From positions 1-64,000 of the forward strand of contig NZQM01000105.1 in assembly GCA_002695905.1 (NCBI GenBank): a stretch of DNA of 64,000 nucleotides, written 5' to 3'. Of the stretch, positions 52,314 to 64,000 are shown in pieces (position 1 is the stretch's first letter; each line of letters begins with the position of its first letter). This DNA is from Parvibaculum sp. GTDB lineage: Bacteria; Pseudomonadota; Alphaproteobacteria; Parvibaculales; Parvibaculaceae. The notes below the pieces were generated by a model. That model was not told where the DNA came from. It did not search any database and worked only from the letters and a program-made list of their open reading frames with translations. The translations under genes were made by a program, and so were the position numbers.

Positions 52314-54244
52314 TAGTGGGAACCCCCGAACATGAAGTAAGTGGTCAGCGCAGCAATGCCCAGAAGCATGGCAAACGCATAGTGATAAACGTAACCGGTT
52401 TGCAGACGACCAATGCCGCGGGTCACATCAAGGACGCGTGCAGCGATCCCATCGGGTCCAAGCCCATCAATGGTCTGCCCGTCTCCCTGTTTCCAGAAAA
52501 GGCGACCGATCCAGAAAGCTGGCTTCACAAACAAGAAGTCATAGATCTCGTCCACATACCACTTGTTGAGCAGGAACTTGTAGAGAAGCTCCTGTTCTCT
52601 CGCCAATGTCTTCGGAGTCTCCGGGCTGCGGATATAGAAGTACCAGGCCGTCAAAAATCCCAGGGTCGTCATCACCAATGGTGAGTATTTTACCCATGCC
52701 GGAACATGATGCAGATCCTCAAGAATATTGTTGCCTTCAAGTGTAAAGATTGCACCGGCCCAAAAGCCCTCTGCTGCTGTACCGATAAAGAGGCTGGAGA
52801 ACATGGCGCCTGCACCCAATGCGCCGACCGCCAGCAGGAACAAAGGGATCATCATAGATGGTGGGCTTTCATGAGCGTGGCTCAGCACTTCGTTGGAAGC
52901 GCGGGTCTTCCCGTGGAAGGTCATGAAAATGAGGCGCCAGGAATAGAAACTCGTGAAGAGTGCTGCCGTAACGGTGGCCCAGAAGGCATACATGTGGACA
53001 GGGTTTTGAGCTGCGAAGGCTGCTTCGATTACCGCGTCCTTCGAGAAATACCCGGCTGTGAACGGGAAGCCCGTAAGCGCCAGGGTCCCAATCACCATCA
53101 TCACCCAGGTGACAGGCACGAACTTGTAAAGACCGCCCATCTTTCGCATGTCTTGCTCGTCCGACATGGCATGGATCACCGACCCACTGCCCAAGAATAG
53201 AAGGGCCTTAAAGATTGCGTTGGTAAAGAGGTGGAACATGGCGACTTCATACGCCCCGACGCCAGCTGCCACGAACATGTAGCCCAGTTGCGAAGAGGTG
53301 GAGTACGCAATCACTCGCTTGATATCGTTTTGAACCAAACCAACGGTCGCCGCGAAGAAAGCCGTTGTTGCCCCAACGAACACGACCACGTTTAAAGCAT
53401 CTTGTGAATATTCAAAGATCGGCGACATGCGGCTGACCAGAAATACACCAGCAGTCACCATGGTCGCGGCGTGGATCAGCGCGGACACAGGCGTCGGTCC
53501 TTCCATCGCATCGGGCAACCAGGTGTGGAGCAGGAATTGCGCTGATTTCCCCATCGCGCCCATGAAGAGAAGCAGCGAGATCGTCGTCACTATTGGGAAC
53601 TCTACGCCGAGGAACATGAAGCTGTCGTCGGCAAGGCCCGGAATGGCCGCGAAAATCGTGTCATACTCAACCGAGCCGACGGTGAGATAGATCGCCGAGA
53701 TCCCCAGGATCAGTCCAAAATCCCCCACACGGTTCACCACAAAGGCCTTAATCGCAGCTGCGTTCGCCGCCGGTTTTTTGTACCAGAAGCCAATGAGTAG
53801 ATATGAGGCGAGCCCCACGCCTTCCCAGCCAAAGAAGAGTTGCACCAGGTTGTCTGCTGTTACCAGCATGAGCATGGCGAAGGTGAAGAGCGAGAGGTAG
53901 GCAAAGAACCGCTGTTGATGCGGATCGTGGCTCATATAGCCCACGGAATAGATATGCACGAGCGCAGACACATTGGTCACAATAATCAGCATGACCGCTG
54001 TCAGCGTGTCGATGCGTAGACGCCAGTCCGCCTCCAAAGAGCCGCTGTCGATCCAAGTGAGCACCTGAATGGTTTCAGCGTGCCCCTGAAGCGCCACGTT
54101 GTAAAAGGCGACCCAGCTCAACAGAGCGGAGATAACAAGGCCGCCACACGTCACCCACTGAGACGCGGTAACACCAATCTGGCGCCCAAACAATCCAGCG
54201 ATCAAGCATCCGACGAGCGGAAGGAAGACAATTGCTTCGTACAT
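52313..54244 (-). CDS. nuoL: NADH-quinone oxidoreductase subunit L
   Basis: [44 protein letters not shown]. Confidence 0.97.
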   Translation of the reverse strand: MYEAIVFLPLVGCLIAGLFGRQIGVTASQWVTCGGLVISALLSWVAFYNVALQGHAETIQVLTWIDSGSLEADWRLRIDTLTAVMLIIVTNVSALVHIYSVGYMSHDPHQQRFFAYLSLFTFAMLMLVTADNLVQLFFGWEGVGLASYLLIGFWYKKPAANAAAIKAFVVNRVGDFGLILGISAIYLTVGSVEYDTIFAAIPGLADDSFMFLGVEFPIVTTISLLLFMGAMGKSAQFLLHTWLPDAMEGPTPVSALIHAATMVTAGVFLVSRMSPIFEYSQDALNVVVFVGATTAFFAATVGLVQNDIKRVIAYSTSSQLGYMFVAAGVGAYEVAMFHLFTNAIFKALLFLGSGSVIHAMSDEQDMRKMGGLYKFVPVTWVMMVIGTLALTGFPFTAGYFSKDAVIEAAFAAQNPVHMYAFWATVTAALFTSFYSWRLIFMTFHGKTRASNEVLSHAHESPPSMMIPLFLLAVGALGAGAMFSSLFIGTAAEGFWAGAIFTLEGNNILEDLHHVPAWVKYSPLVMTTLGFLTAWYFYIRSPETPKTLAREQELLYKFLLNKWYVDEIYDFLFVKPAFWIGRLFWKQGDGQTIDGLGPDGIAARVLDVTRGIGRLQTGYVYHYAFAMLLGIAALTTYFMFGGSH

Positions 54245-54251
54245 GTGCCGC

Positions 54252-54560
54252 TCAGCCTTTCATCAAGTTGATGTCATCGACGGCAATGGAGCCGCGATTA
54301 CGGAAATAGACAACGAGGATCGCCAGACCAATGGCCGCTTCCGCGGCCGCAACAGTAAGAACCAGCATGGCGAAAATCTGCCCAGTGAGATCGTCCAGAT
54401 GCGCTGAGAACGCGACAAGGTTGATGTTTACGGCGAGGAGCATCAACTCAATCGACATGAGGATAATGATGACGTTCTTCCTGTTCAGGAAGATGCCAAA
54501 AATCCCCAGCGTGAAGAGGATTGCCGCCACCGTCAGATAATGTGCAAGACCGATTTCCAT
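54252..54560 (-). CDS. nuoK: NADH-quinone oxidoreductase subunit K
   Basis: [52 protein letters not shown]. Confidence 0.97.
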   Translation of the reverse strand: MEIGLAHYLTVAAILFTLGIFGIFLNRKNVIIILMSIELMLLAVNINLVAFSAHLDDLTGQIFAMLVLTVAAAEAAIGLAILVVYFRNRGSIAVDDINLMKG

Positions 54561-54584
54561 GTGCGTTTCTTTCGTGGCCTGACC

Positions 54585-55199
54585 TTAAAGGCCCTGGCCA
54601 GGCTCCACCTTCTTAATTTCGATTGCGGTTTCGGCCGTGCGAGCGACCTGGTCCGGAATACTCTGTCTTTGTGCGTCCGGCTTCTTCCGGAGCGTCAGTA
54701 CGATGGCGCCGATCATGGCCACCAGCAAAACCATGCCGGCTGCCTGGAAGAAATAAACATATTGCGTGTACATCACCTGACCGATGGCCTCTGCGTTGGT
54801 CACCTCTGCCATTGGCGGAATTGGAGACGCTGCCAGCGACGCCACTTCAGGTGCGAGCGTCCAGGTGCCCGCGACCAAGAGAAGTTCAAGCAGAACGATC
54901 AGCCCGATCAAAGCGCCGATGGGCATGTATTGCAGAAAGCCTTCGCGAAGCTCCGCAAAATCGATGTCCAGCATCATGACGACGAAGAGGAAGAGCACTG
55001 CGACGGCACCCACGTAAACGATGATCAGGATCATCGCCAAGAACTCGGCACCCATGAGCACGAACAGACCCGCCGCATTGAAAAAGGCGAGGATCAGAAA
55101 GAGCACGGAATGCACCGGATTACGGGCAGCAATGACCATGAAGCCCGCGGCAATAGCGACGCCTGCAAATATGTAAAAAGCTATGGTGGCGACGATCAT
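54585..55199 (-). CDS. nuoJ: NADH-quinone oxidoreductase subunit J
   Basis: ARNPVHSVLFLILAFFNAAGLFVLMGAEFLAMILIIVYVGAVAVLFLFVVMML. Confidence 0.97.
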   Translation of the reverse strand: MIVATIAFYIFAGVAIAAGFMVIAARNPVHSVLFLILAFFNAAGLFVLMGAEFLAMILIIVYVGAVAVLFLFVVMMLDIDFAELREGFLQYMPIGALIGLIVLLELLLVAGTWTLAPEVASLAASPIPPMAEVTNAEAIGQVMYTQYVYFFQAAGMVLLVAMIGAIVLTLRKKPDAQRQSIPDQVARTAETAIEIKKVEPGQGL

Positions 55200-55243
55200 T
55201 GCCCCTTTGCCCTCTCTCGTGTTGCGTTACCCGCCCCCGGTAC

Positions 55244-55735
55244 TTACCGGTAAGGCGCGTCGAGTTCGATGTTTTTAGCGATTTCGCGTTCCCAACGGTC
55301 ACCGTTATCAAGCAGCTTCTCTTTTGTGTAGAAAAGCTCTTCGCGGGTTTCCGTTGCGAATTCGAAGTTTGGTCCTTCAACTATGGCATCCACTGGACAG
55401 GCTTCCTGACAGAAGCCGCAATAGATACATTTCGTCATATCAATGTCGTAGCGCACGGTGCGGCGGGTCCCGTCGTTGCGACGGGGTCCAGCTTCGATCG
55501 TGATTGCTTGCGCGGGGCAAATCGCCTCGCAGAGCTTGCAGGCAATGCAGCGTTCTTCGCCATTTGGATAGCGACGGAGCGCGTGCTCCCCTCTGAAACG
55601 CGGACTTAGAAGACCTTTTTCATACGGGTAGTTCAGTGTCGCCTTAGGTCCGAAGAAATATTTCAAGGCCAAGACGAAGCTTGAAACAAACTCCGCCAAA
55701 AACAGGGAGCGTACAGATTGTGTCAGACTGGACAT
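55244..55735 (-). CDS. nuoI: NADH-quinone oxidoreductase subunit I
   Basis: Two 4Fe-4S motifs [12 protein letters not shown] and [12 protein letters not shown]. Confidence 0.97.
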   Translation of the reverse strand: MSSLTQSVRSLFLAEFVSSFVLALKYFFGPKATLNYPYEKGLLSPRFRGEHALRRYPNGEERCIACKLCEAICPAQAITIEAGPRRNDGTRRTVRYDIDMTKCIYCGFCQEACPVDAIVEGPNFEFATETREELFYTKEKLLDNGDRWEREIAKNIELDAPYR

Positions 55736-55754
55736 GGATCAGCTCTCCTTCAGG

Positions 55755-56777
55755 TTAGGGCGCAAGATCGAACGCGACCAGGACACCAGCTGTCACCACG
55801 ACCCAGCCAAGCGAGAGAGGAAGGAAAACCTTCCAGCCCAAACGCATAAGTTGGTCATAGCGGTAGCGCGGCACATAGGCGCGAACCATCGCAAAGAGGA
55901 AAAAGACGAAACAAACCTTGAGGACAAACCAGATGACCCCGGGAACAGCGTGTAGAGGTCCCCAATCAAACGGAGGCAACCATCCACCGAGGAACAGGAT
56001 CGTCACCATCGCCGCCATCAGATTGATCGCCACGAACTCGCCCAGGAAAAAGAGCAGGAACGGCGTCGACGAATATTCTGTAGCATACCCCGCAACAAGT
56101 TCGGACTCCGCTTCCGGCAAATCAAATGGGGGTCTGTTGGTCTCAGCAATTGCTGAGATGAAGAAGATCACAAAAGCTGGGAAATGAATGAGCCAGTACC
56201 ACCCAAACAGGCCAGCGCTGGTGTCCTGCGCGCGAACAATGTCCGATAGGTTGAGCGACCCTGCGGTCATCAACACGCTAACGACAATAAAGCCGAGCGA
56301 AACCTCGTAAGACACCATCTGTGCCGCACATCTGAGCGCACCCATGAAGGAGTATTTTGAGTTGGACGCCCATCCACCCATCATGATTCCGTAAACACCC
56401 AAGGACGAAAATGCGAGCACGTAAAGGAGGCCAACATTGAGATCGGCAACCACCCAGCCATCATCAAAGGGAATTACCGCCCAGGCGCTCAGCGCCAATG
56501 TAGCCGTGATGACCGGCGCCAGAAGAAAGATACCCTTATTGGCACTTGAGGGAATGATCGCTTCCTTGAACAGGAATTTTGTAAGGTCAGCGAAGGACTG
56601 CAGAAGCCCCCATGGTCCCACCACGTTTGGGCCGCGGCGCATCTGAACGGCGGCAAAAATCTTCCGGTCGGCGTAGAGGATGTAGGCGGTGAAAAGCAGC
56701 AGCCCCACCAGAACACCCAGCGATTGGCCGACAATAATAAACAGCGGAAAGCCGTATGTGGTCCAGAGCTCAGCCAT
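55755..56777 (-). CDS. nuoH: NADH-quinone oxidoreductase subunit H
   Basis: [52 protein letters not shown]; start MAELWTTYG likely. Confidence 0.97.
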   Translation of the reverse strand: MAELWTTYGFPLFIIVGQSLGVLVGLLLFTAYILYADRKIFAAVQMRRGPNVVGPWGLLQSFADLTKFLFKEAIIPSSANKGIFLLAPVITATLALSAWAVIPFDDGWVVADLNVGLLYVLAFSSLGVYGIMMGGWASNSKYSFMGALRCAAQMVSYEVSLGFIVVSVLMTAGSLNLSDIVRAQDTSAGLFGWYWLIHFPAFVIFFISAIAETNRPPFDLPEAESELVAGYATEYSSTPFLLFFLGEFVAINLMAAMVTILFLGGWLPPFDWGPLHAVPGVIWFVLKVCFVFFLFAMVRAYVPRYRYDQLMRLGWKVFLPLSLGWVVVTAGVLVAFDLAP

Positions 56778-58833
56778 TGGTGCCGGTCGCTCCTTCTTCT
56801 TTGTTGCCATAGGTCGCAGCACAATCCGCCATGATCTTGCTTGCGCGGGCAATCGGGTTCGTAAAGTAAAATTCGCTTATGGCGCTGCTGAAAGGTGCAT
56901 CGTCCATAGATCCACCGGGTCCGCTAGTCACACTTGCGGCACTCGACACAGTGTCGAGCTGTGCAAGATGCGGGTGCTCCTCAAACAGCCCAGCGCGAAG
57001 CTGCTGCAAGCTGTCATAAGGAAGTGTCTGTCCCAACACATCAGACAGCGCACGCACAATGGACCAATCTTCTCTGGCATCTCCCGGTGGGAAGGCTGCC
57101 CGACGGCCCATCTGAACACGACCTTCCGTGTTTACCCAGAGCGCACTCTTTTCTGTGTAGGTCGCTGCGGGCAGGATGACGTCAGCGGCATGTGCGCCCG
57201 CGTCCCCGTGCGTTCCCTGATAGACGACAAACGCTTTTTCGAGCTTGCTGGTGTCGATCTCGTCCGCCCCAAGCAGGAAGACAAAATCCACGTCACCAGA
57301 TGCGGCTGCGTCCAGAATGCCTGCCACGTCTTTCCCGCCCTCACCCGGCACAAAGCCGAGATCCAGGCCGCCTACGCGGGCAGCTGCTGTATGAAGAACA
57401 TTGAAGCCATTCCAGTTGGCTGAGATCGCGCCGGCTTTCTCAGCTATCTGAAGAGCCGTTGCATGAACCGCAGCGCCATCCGCGCGGGTCAGCGCGCCCT
57501 GGCCCAGAATGATCATTGGGCGCTCTGCCACCTCGAGAACACGGGCGAACGAGTGAGACCCGTCTGCAATTTCCTTCAGCGTCTGTGGTCCCGCGCCAAG
57601 ATGCTCCGTGTCATATGTGAGATCAACGTCTTCACCAACGATGCCGACGGGCAAGCCACCCTGGCTCCAGCGCTTACGGATGCGCGCGTTCAAGACCGGC
57701 GCCTCTGTGCGCGGGTTACTGCCAATGATGAGAAGCGCGTCGGCCTCCTCAATTCCCGCAATGGATGAATTAAACAGATAAGAGGCCCGGTCGCCTGCGT
57801 TCAGCTTGGTTCCATCCTGACGGCAGTCCAGGCTCATTACGCCAAGAGAAGCCATCAGATCTTTCAGAGCACTCATGCCTTCAACACACGCAAGATCACC
57901 GGCAATAGCCGCCATCTTTTCCGGTGTTGTTGATTGTGCTTTTGCTGCGATCGCTTCGAAAGCTTCGTTCCAGGAAGCAACACGAAGCTTGCCGTTTTCC
58001 CGAACGTAAGGACGATCGAGACGTTGAGACTTCAACCCATCCCAGATGAAGCGTGTCTTGTCAGAGATCCACTCTTCGTTCACGTCTTCATTCAGACGCG
58101 GCATCACCCGCATAACTTCTTTGCCCCGCGCATCAACCCGAATGGCCGACCCAATGGCGTCCATCACATCGACGGTTTCTGTCTTCCGCAATTCCCACGG
58201 ACGGGCCGTGAATGCATAGGGTTTTGAGGTCAACGCGCCCACAGGGCACAGATCAATCACATTGCCTGACAGTTCGGAGGTCAGCGACTTTTCGAGATAG
58301 GTCGTGATCTCCATATCCTCACCACGACCAATAGCACCGATTTCGGGCACGCCAGCTACTTCCTGCACAAACCGAACGCAGCGGGTGCAGTGGATGCAGC
58401 GGGTCATGATGGTCTTTACGAGCGGGCCCATCTCTTTGTCTTCGACCGCGCGCTTGTTCTCATCAAAGCGCGATGTGTCGACACCGAACGCCATTGCCTG
58501 GTCCTGCAGGTCGCACTCGCCACCCTGGTCACAGATCGGGCAATCAAGTGGGTGGTTGATGAGCAGAAACTCCATCACGCCTTCGCGCGCGCGCTTTACG
58601 GTCTCGGTCTTTGTGTGCACAACCATGCCGTCTGCAGCGGGCATCGCACAACTCGCCACAGGCTTTGGAGATTTTTCAATCTCGACAAGGCACATGCGAC
58701 AGTTGCCCGCAATCGACAGACGCTCGTGGTAACAGAAGCGCGGCACGTCAGCGTTGGCCTCTTCACAGGCCTGCAGAACGGTTACGCCGTTCTCCACTTC
58801 GACTTCTACGCCATCCACTGTGAGTTTTGGCAT
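56770..58833 (-). CDS. nuoG: NADH-quinone oxidoreductase subunit G
   Basis: [54 protein letters not shown]. Confidence 0.97.
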   Translation of the reverse strand: MPKLTVDGVEVEVENGVTVLQACEEANADVPRFCYHERLSIAGNCRMCLVEIEKSPKPVASCAMPAADGMVVHTKTETVKRAREGVMEFLLINHPLDCPICDQGGECDLQDQAMAFGVDTSRFDENKRAVEDKEMGPLVKTIMTRCIHCTRCVRFVQEVAGVPEIGAIGRGEDMEITTYLEKSLTSELSGNVIDLCPVGALTSKPYAFTARPWELRKTETVDVMDAIGSAIRVDARGKEVMRVMPRLNEDVNEEWISDKTRFIWDGLKSQRLDRPYVRENGKLRVASWNEAFEAIAAKAQSTTPEKMAAIAGDLACVEGMSALKDLMASLGVMSLDCRQDGTKLNAGDRASYLFNSSIAGIEEADALLIIGSNPRTEAPVLNARIRKRWSQGGLPVGIVGEDVDLTYDTEHLGAGPQTLKEIADGSHSFARVLEVAERPMIILGQGALTRADGAAVHATALQIAEKAGAISANWNGFNVLHTAAARVGGLDLGFVPGEGGKDVAGILDAAASGDVDFVFLLGADEIDTSKLEKAFVVYQGTHGDAGAHAADVILPAATYTEKSALWVNTEGRVQMGRRAAFPPGDAREDWSIVRALSDVLGQTLPYDSLQQLRAGLFEEHPHLAQLDTVSSAASVTSGPGGSMDDAPFSSAISEFYFTNPIARASKIMADCAATYGNKEEGATGTNG

Positions 58834-58837
58834 GGGT

Positions 58838-60133
58838 CTACTCCGCCGCTACCGGCACTGCACCACCCGCCTTGCGGGCCGCAATACGCTCTTCAATCAC
58901 TGGTCGGAAATGCCGGATCAATCCCTGGACGGGCCAGGCGGCCGCATCCCCGAGAGCACAAATCGTGTGGCCTTCCACCCGTTTTGTGACGTCCAACAAC
59001 ATTTCAATTTCCTCGACCTCTGCTTCGCCGGTGACAAGGCGCTCCATCACGCGCCACATCCAGCCAGTGCCTTCCCGGCATGGTGTGCACTGCCCACAGC
59101 TTTCGTGCTTGTAAAAGGCTGAGAGACGGGCAATTGCTTTGATCACGTCGGTAGACTTGTCCATAACGATCACAGCCGCTGTTCCCAAACCGGACTGCAC
59201 ATCTTTGAGCGAGTCGAAGTCCATGAGGACGGTGTCGCAGATGCTTTTCGGCAGAAGCGGAACAGACGATCCACCCGGGATGACCGCGAGAAGATTGTCC
59301 CAACCACCGCGAACGCCGCCGCAATGCTTTTCAATGAGTTCCTTCAGCGGAATGCCCATCTCTTCTTCGACATTGCACGGATTGTTCACGTGACCGGAGA
59401 TGGAGAAGACTTTGGTTCCCGTGTTGTTCGGACGACCAAGTCCGCCGAACCAGGAGGCGCCGCGGCGCAGGATTGTCGGTGCAACCGCGATGCTTTCCAC
59501 ATTGTTCACTGTGGTTGGCGCACCATAGAGCCCAACATTTGCCGGGAATGGCGGCTTCAGGCGCGGCATGCCCTTCTTGCCTTCAAGGCTTTCAATCAGA
59601 GCTGTCTCTTCACCGCAAATGTATGCGCCTGCACCATGCACAACGTACAGCTCGAAGTCCCATCCACTGTCGGCGGCGTTCTTGCCCAATAGGCCCGCGT
59701 CATAGGCCTGATCAACAGCGCGCTGCAATTGTTCGCGTTCGAAGATGAATTCACCGCGCACATAAATGTAGCCTGCATTCGCGCCCATGGCGAAACCAGC
59801 GACAAGGCACCCCTCGACGAGTTTGTGTGGATCATGCCGCATGATTTCGCGGTCTTTACAGGTGCCAGGTTCGGACTCGTCTGCATTCACGACAAGGTAA
59901 TGCGGACGCCCATCCGATTCTTTCGGCATGAAAGACCATTTAAGGCCTGTCGGGAAGCCGGCGCCACCACGACCACGAAGGCCCGATTGTTTCATCTCAT
60001 CGATGATCCAGTCGCGGCCTTTCGCAATAAGGTCTTTTGTATTGTCCCAATCACCACGACGCCGGGCGCCTTCGAGGCCGTAATCATCGAGGCCGTAGAG
60101 ATTGGTGAAGATACGGTCTTTATCCTGCAACAT
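58838..60133 (-). CDS. nuoF: NADH-quinone oxidoreductase subunit F
   Basis: [58 protein letters not shown]. Confidence 0.98.
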   Translation of the reverse strand: MLQDKDRIFTNLYGLDDYGLEGARRRGDWDNTKDLIAKGRDWIIDEMKQSGLRGRGGAGFPTGLKWSFMPKESDGRPHYLVVNADESEPGTCKDREIMRHDPHKLVEGCLVAGFAMGANAGYIYVRGEFIFEREQLQRAVDQAYDAGLLGKNAADSGWDFELYVVHGAGAYICGEETALIESLEGKKGMPRLKPPFPANVGLYGAPTTVNNVESIAVAPTILRRGASWFGGLGRPNNTGTKVFSISGHVNNPCNVEEEMGIPLKELIEKHCGGVRGGWDNLLAVIPGGSSVPLLPKSICDTVLMDFDSLKDVQSGLGTAAVIVMDKSTDVIKAIARLSAFYKHESCGQCTPCREGTGWMWRVMERLVTGEAEVEEIEMLLDVTKRVEGHTICALGDAAAWPVQGLIRHFRPVIEERIAARKAGGAVPVAAE

Positions 60134-60741
60134 CAGTCGGCTCCCCCCACTTCGGTGAGGCTTGTGAGCTGCCCTGCTGGCTCAGATCCTTTGCGGCCAC
60201 CCTGGGGACCAACTTTCACAGGCCGTCCTTCCCTGAGGTCCGTTAAAAGCTTCTCAAAGTTCTCAGCGTCCAGGTCTTCATAGAAGTCGTCATTGACCTG
60301 CACCATGGGCGCATTGGCGCATGCCCCAAGACACTCAACTTCCATCCACGACAATTTTCCGTCGCTAGAAACCTGCCGTTCATCGCCGATCACTTTCTTG
60401 CAGACTGCTTTCAGTTCATCTGAGCCACGCAACCAGCAGGGCGTCGTTCCACAAAGCTGGACAAAATGTTCCCCCACGGGCGACAGATTGAACATGGTGT
60501 AGAAGGTCACCACTTCCATCGCCCGCATGTGCGGCATGTCGAGGAAGTCTGCAATGTAGCGGATTGCGGGTTCAGGCAACCAACCGCCGACCTGTTTTTG
60601 AGCCCGCCATAGAAGCGCGATGATTGCAGAGGCTTGCCTGCCATCCGGATATTTTTTTATCTGACCTTCAGCCCAGACTTTGTTTTCTGCCGTGAACTCA
60701 AAACTGTCAGGCTGGTTCGGGTCCAGTCTGCGTACACTCAT
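60133..60741 (-). CDS. nuoE: NADH-quinone oxidoreductase subunit E
   Basis: Thioredoxin-like 2Fe-2[35 protein letters not shown]. Confidence 0.97.
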   Translation of the reverse strand: MSVRRLDPNQPDSFEFTAENKVWAEGQIKKYPDGRQASAIIALLWRAQKQVGGWLPEPAIRYIADFLDMPHMRAMEVVTFYTMFNLSPVGEHFVQLCGTTPCWLRGSDELKAVCKKVIGDERQVSSDGKLSWMEVECLGACANAPMVQVNDDFYEDLDAENFEKLLTDLREGRPVKVGPQGGRKGSEPAGQLTSLTEVGGAD

Positions 60742-61916
60742 CGGTCAACCTCCCCGAACACAATATCCAACGAGCCAAGGATCGCCGAGACGTCAGCGAG
60801 CATGTAACCCTTACATAAGAAATCCATTGCCTGCAGATGCGAAAAGCCCGGCGCTCTGATTTTACAGCGGCTCGGCTTGTTCGACCCGTCAGAAACAAGA
60901 TAGACGCCAAACTCACCCTTTGGTGCTTCCACGGCGGCATACACTTCACCGGCAGGCACGTGATAGCCCTCGGTGTAGAGCTTGAAGTGATGGATCAGGC
61001 TTTCCATCGACTTTTTCATGTCGCCGCGTTTTGGCGGGGCAATCTTACCGTCGGTCGTGACGACCGGCCCTTCCGGCATCTGTTCAATACATTGACGCAT
61101 GATGCGCACAGATTGGCGGCATTCTTCAATACGAATGAGATAGCGGTCGAAGTTATCCCCGTTCTTGCCAACAGGAATATCAAACTCAAGATCGCTGTAG
61201 CACTCATAAGGCTGCGAACGGCGCAGATCCCAAGCCATGCCGGAGCCTCGCACCATCACACCGGAGAAGCCCCAGGCTTGCGCGTCTTCGGCAGATACAT
61301 TGCCGATGTCCACATTGCGCTGTTTGAAAATACGATTGCCCGTCAAAAGTGCATCCAAATCGTCCACAATTTTCTCAATGAAATCGCAGTAGGCGTGAAT
61401 GTCTTCAAGTAGCTTAGGCGGAAGATCCTGATGAACGCCGCCAGGACGGAAATAGGCTGCGTGCATCCTGCTGCCCGACGCGCGCTCATAGAAAGACATC
61501 AGCTCTTCGCGAACCTCAAAGCCCCATAGAGACGGCGTGAAGGCACCCACGTCCAACGCCTGCGTTGTCACGTTCAGTAAGTGATTGAGAATGCGGCCGA
61601 TCTCTGAATAGAGCACGCGAATATATTGCGCGCGTTTAGGGACTTCGATCCCCAAAAGCTTTTCGACTGCCAGCGAATAGGCATGCTCCTGATTCATCGG
61701 CGCCACATAGTCAAGGCGGTCGAAATACGGGAGTGCCTGGAGATAGGTTTTATTCTCGATCAGCTTTTCAGTGCCGCGGTGCAGCAGACCGATATGCGGA
61801 TCAACCCGCTCAACCACTTCGCCTTCAAGCTCAAGCACCAGACGCAGCACGCCGTGCGCCGCCGGGTGCTGTGGCCCAAAGTTGATGTTGATGTTTTTGA
61901 TCTGAGACTCGGCCAT
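60738..61916 (-). CDS. nuoD: NADH-quinone oxidoreductase subunit D
   Basis: [47 protein letters not shown]. Confidence 0.98.
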   Translation of the reverse strand: MAESQIKNININFGPQHPAAHGVLRLVLELEGEVVERVDPHIGLLHRGTEKLIENKTYLQALPYFDRLDYVAPMNQEHAYSLAVEKLLGIEVPKRAQYIRVLYSEIGRILNHLLNVTTQALDVGAFTPSLWGFEVREELMSFYERASGSRMHAAYFRPGGVHQDLPPKLLEDIHAYCDFIEKIVDDLDALLTGNRIFKQRNVDIGNVSAEDAQAWGFSGVMVRGSGMAWDLRRSQPYECYSDLEFDIPVGKNGDNFDRYLIRIEECRQSVRIMRQCIEQMPEGPVVTTDGKIAPPKRGDMKKSMESLIHHFKLYTEGYHVPAGEVYAAVEAPKGEFGVYLVSDGSNKPSRCKIRAPGFSHLQAMDFLCKGYMLADVSAILGSLDIVFGEVDR

Positions 61917-61919
61917 GGA

Positions 61920-62549
61920 CTATCCTTCACCCTCAGATGCTTTTTCATCACCGGGCAGCAGGTATTCGGCTGCTTCCCACGGACTTTCGAAATCGAAATT
62001 CCGGAATTCCTGAGTGAGTTTTACAGGTTCATAAGCCACCCGCTTCAACTCATCGTCATAGCGAACTTCCACAAAGCCGGTGAGTGGAAAGTCTTTACGA
62101 AGCGGATGTCCAGTAAAGCCATAGTCGGTCAGGATGCGGCGCAGATCAGGGTGACCTGAAAAGAGAATGCCGTAGAGATCAAAGGCTTCGCGCTCAAACC
62201 AATTCGCCGCGGGGTACACCCCAACAACACTTGGCACCTGCGCCTCTTCATCTGTTTCTAGTTTCACGCGGAGGCGGTGGTTCTGGTGCATGGACAGCAG
62301 GTGATAGACAACATCGAAACGTTTAATGCGGCCGGGATTGTCAGCACCGCAAATATCGACAAGCACAGAGAAGTGGCATGCCGGATCGTCTCTCAAGAAC
62401 TTTAGAACCTTGACGATCTTGTCGGCGCTGGCCGTCAGTGTCAGTTCACCGCGATCGATCTCTGACGAGACAATCGCATCACCCAAACCGGCGGTAATAT
62501 GGTCTCCTAGATCTTGCAGACTTTCGTCCATGTCGTTTTTCTCAGACAA
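61920..62549 (-). CDS. nuoC: NADH-quinone oxidoreductase subunit C
   Basis: [44 protein letters not shown]. Confidence 0.97.
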   Translation of the reverse strand: MSEKNDMDESLQDLGDHITAGLGDAIVSSEIDRGELTLTASADKIVKVLKFLRDDPACHFSVLVDICGADNPGRIKRFDVVYHLLSMHQNHRLRVKLETDEEAQVPSVVGVYPAANWFEREAFDLYGILFSGHPDLRRILTDYGFTGHPLRKDFPLTGFVEVRYDDELKRVAYEPVKLTQEFRNFDFESPWEAAEYLLPGDEKASEGEG

Positions 62550-62608
62550 TTGGCATCTCTAACAATGTGGTCGCCGTGGCAAGTTCACCTCACCTTTGCG
62601 GTATTCTT

Positions 62609-63193
62609 TTAGCGTTCGATCGTCCCGGTACGCCGGATTTTCCGCTGCAGAGCAAGAATGCCGTAAAGCAAAGCTTCGGCAGACGGTGGACATCCAGGCA
62701 CATAAATGTCTACGGGAACAATCCGGTCACACCCGCGTACGACTGAATAGGAATAGTGATAGTAGCCACCGCCATTGGCACAGGACCCCATAGAGATCAC
62801 GTAACGGGGATCTGGCATCTGGTCATAAACCTTGCGGAGCGCAGGCGCCATTTTGTTTGTGAGCGTTCCTGCCACGATCATCACATCTGACTGGCGCGGA
62901 CTGGCGCGGGGTGCTGTGCCAAACCGCTCAAGATCATAGCGCGGCATATTGGTCTGCATCATCTCAACGCCGCAGCAGGCCAGACCGAATGTCATCCACA
63001 TCAACGAGCCCGTCCGTGACCAATTGATCAGATTGTCGAGTGAGGTAACGAGAAAATTCTTGTCGGCAAGCTCGTCCGACATCTGTTTAAAAAAATGGTC
63101 ATCAGCCCCAACCGGCGCACCAGTCTTCGGATCAATGACACCCTTCGGGGCATCGGTGATGATTGGACTATTGGTCATACGCGCACTCCACAC
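62609..63193 (-). CDS. nuoB: NADH-quinone oxidoreductase subunit B
   Basis: [48 protein letters not shown]. Confidence 0.98.
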   Translation of the reverse strand: MWSARMTNSPIITDAPKGVIDPKTGAPVGADDHFFKQMSDELADKNFLVTSLDNLINWSRTGSLMWMTFGLACCGVEMMQTNMPRYDLERFGTAPRASPRQSDVMIVAGTLTNKMAPALRKVYDQMPDPRYVISMGSCANGGGYYHYSYSVVRGCDRIVPVDIYVPGCPPSAEALLYGILALQRKIRRTGTIER

Positions 63194-63212
63194 ATCTGAC
63201 GGAAAAAAAGGC

Positions 63213-63578
63213 TCAGTCCCATTCCAGCGCGCCTTTCTTCCACTCGTAGATAAAACCGATCGTCAGAACGCCAAGGAACACCATCATTGACCAAAATCCG
63301 AACAGGCCGACATCGCCCAGCGACACCGCCCATGGGAACAGGAAGGCTACTTCCAAATCAAAAATGATGAACAAGATCGCAACCAGGTAGAACTTCACGT
63401 CAAAGCGCATGCGGCTATCGCTGAAGGCTTCAAACCCACACTCATATGCAGAGAGTTTTTCGGGGTCCGGGTTCGAAGGGGCGATCACAAATGGGACCAT
63501 CAATAAAGCAACAGATATGACGGTCGACAGACCGATAAAAATCGCGATCGGCAGATACTCGCTTAAGAGATGTTCCAT
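63213..63578 (-). CDS. nuoA: NADH-quinone oxidoreductase subunit A
   Basis: [44 protein letters not shown]; start [10 protein letters not shown]. Confidence 0.97.
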   Translation of the reverse strand: MEHLLSEYLPIAIFIGLSTVISVALLMVPFVIAPSNPDPEKLSAYECGFEAFSDSRMRFDVKFYLVAILFIIFDLEVAFLFPWAVSLGDVGLFGFWSMMVFLGVLTIGFIYEWKKGALEWD

Positions 63579-63706
63579 TTTCAGCACCTGAATGGTCCGG
63601 CCCAGTGTAGTGGTCTGGCCTGACCTGTCGGCGGAAATCACCCCATTGTTTTCGCATCTGCGAAGGCTGAGTGATTCTCGCGTGTTGCCCCTCTAAAATC
63701 GCGCGG

Positions 63707-63734
63707 AGTATAGCCCTCGCCTGCCCCAAGTCAA
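63707..63734 (-). promoter_or_regulatory. candidate nuo operon promoter
   Basis: Minus strand TTGACT-N16-TATACT about 130 bp upstream of nuoA. Confidence 0.5.
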
Positions 63735-63914
63735 ACGACAGAGCGCGTCAAAAACACGCTAAAACGCACAGATTTTTGAGGCTTTTTGCCGCGCAGGAAG
63801 GAGGGTCTAAGAACCACTCGCAGGACAGTCCTGCAAAGGCTCAAATTGATCGGTATTGAAACCGGTTCAACCTGGAACCCGGGCAGATCATTCCGCTCAT
63901 TTTTTAAGAAAAAA

Positions 63915-63991
63915 TGGCGGGAGTGACGGGACTCGAACCCGCGGCCTCTGGCGTGACAGGCCAGCGCTCTAACCAGCTGAGCTACACCCCC
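63915..63991 (-). tRNA. tRNA-Asp (GTC)
   Basis: Minus strand GGGGGTGTAGCTCAGCTGGTTAGAGCGCTGGCCTGTCACGCCAGAGGCCGCGGGTTCGAGTCCCGTCACTCCCGCCA; anticodon GTC, encoded CCA. Confidence 0.96.
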
Positions 63992-64000
63992 TAAATCGAA

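Noticed and set aside
54540-55253. 237-aa plus-strand ORF opposite nuoJ
   Set aside because: His/Asp/Glu-rich shadow of a membrane-protein gene read in antisense
63840-63875. GTTC-N6-GAAC in GGTTCAACCTGGAACC considered as an SOS box
   Set aside because: Inverted with 6-nt spacing, not the GAAC/GTTC-N7 direct repeat used at lexA
63841-63914. CATTTTTTCTTAAAAAATG and GGTTCAACCTGGAACC palindromes beside tRNA-Asp considered as an integration (att) site
   Set aside because: No integrase or duplicated tRNA end visible; more likely tRNA 3'-end termination sequence, and the window ends here

Overview
This 64-kb window looks like a conserved alphaproteobacterial housekeeping backbone. Left to right it carries tpiA, a SurA/PpiD-like foldase, trpE/G/D/C, moaC-moeA, lexA, comEC, gltX, gltA, the minus-strand block lpxB-lpxI-lpxA-fabZ-lpxD-ompH/skp-bamA-rseP-dxr-cdsA-uppS-frr-pyrH-tsf-rpsB, dnaE, lolDC, proS, mce, rnj, birA, the complete 14-gene nuoA-N operon, and a tRNA-Asp(GTC). 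No CRISPR, transposon, prophage or rRNA was recognised. The most interesting item is outside the supplied ORF track: a 47-aa hydrophobic small protein (37014-37157, minus) upstream of dnaE. It has a strong Shine-Dalgarno and a textbook alphaproteobacterial LexA box (GAAC-N7-GAAC) next to a CTTGAC -35. The only other such box I found is in the lexA promoter. I propose it as an SOS-induced small membrane protein, possibly a SidA-like division inhibitor. Other leads: two adjacent, multiply frameshifted genes at the left edge (AraC-type regulator and polytopic membrane protein); an accessory island (about 41.4-46.0 kb) with an exported putative cysteine-peptidase-like protein, an orphan intergenic terminator suggesting an sRNA, and an 8-bp-arm palindrome over a promoter; a perfect 18-bp operator-like palindrome before a DUF2867 gene; promoter/hairpin structures before rpsB; and dispersed palindromic intergenic repeats. 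Family calls come from reading translations; no database search was run.
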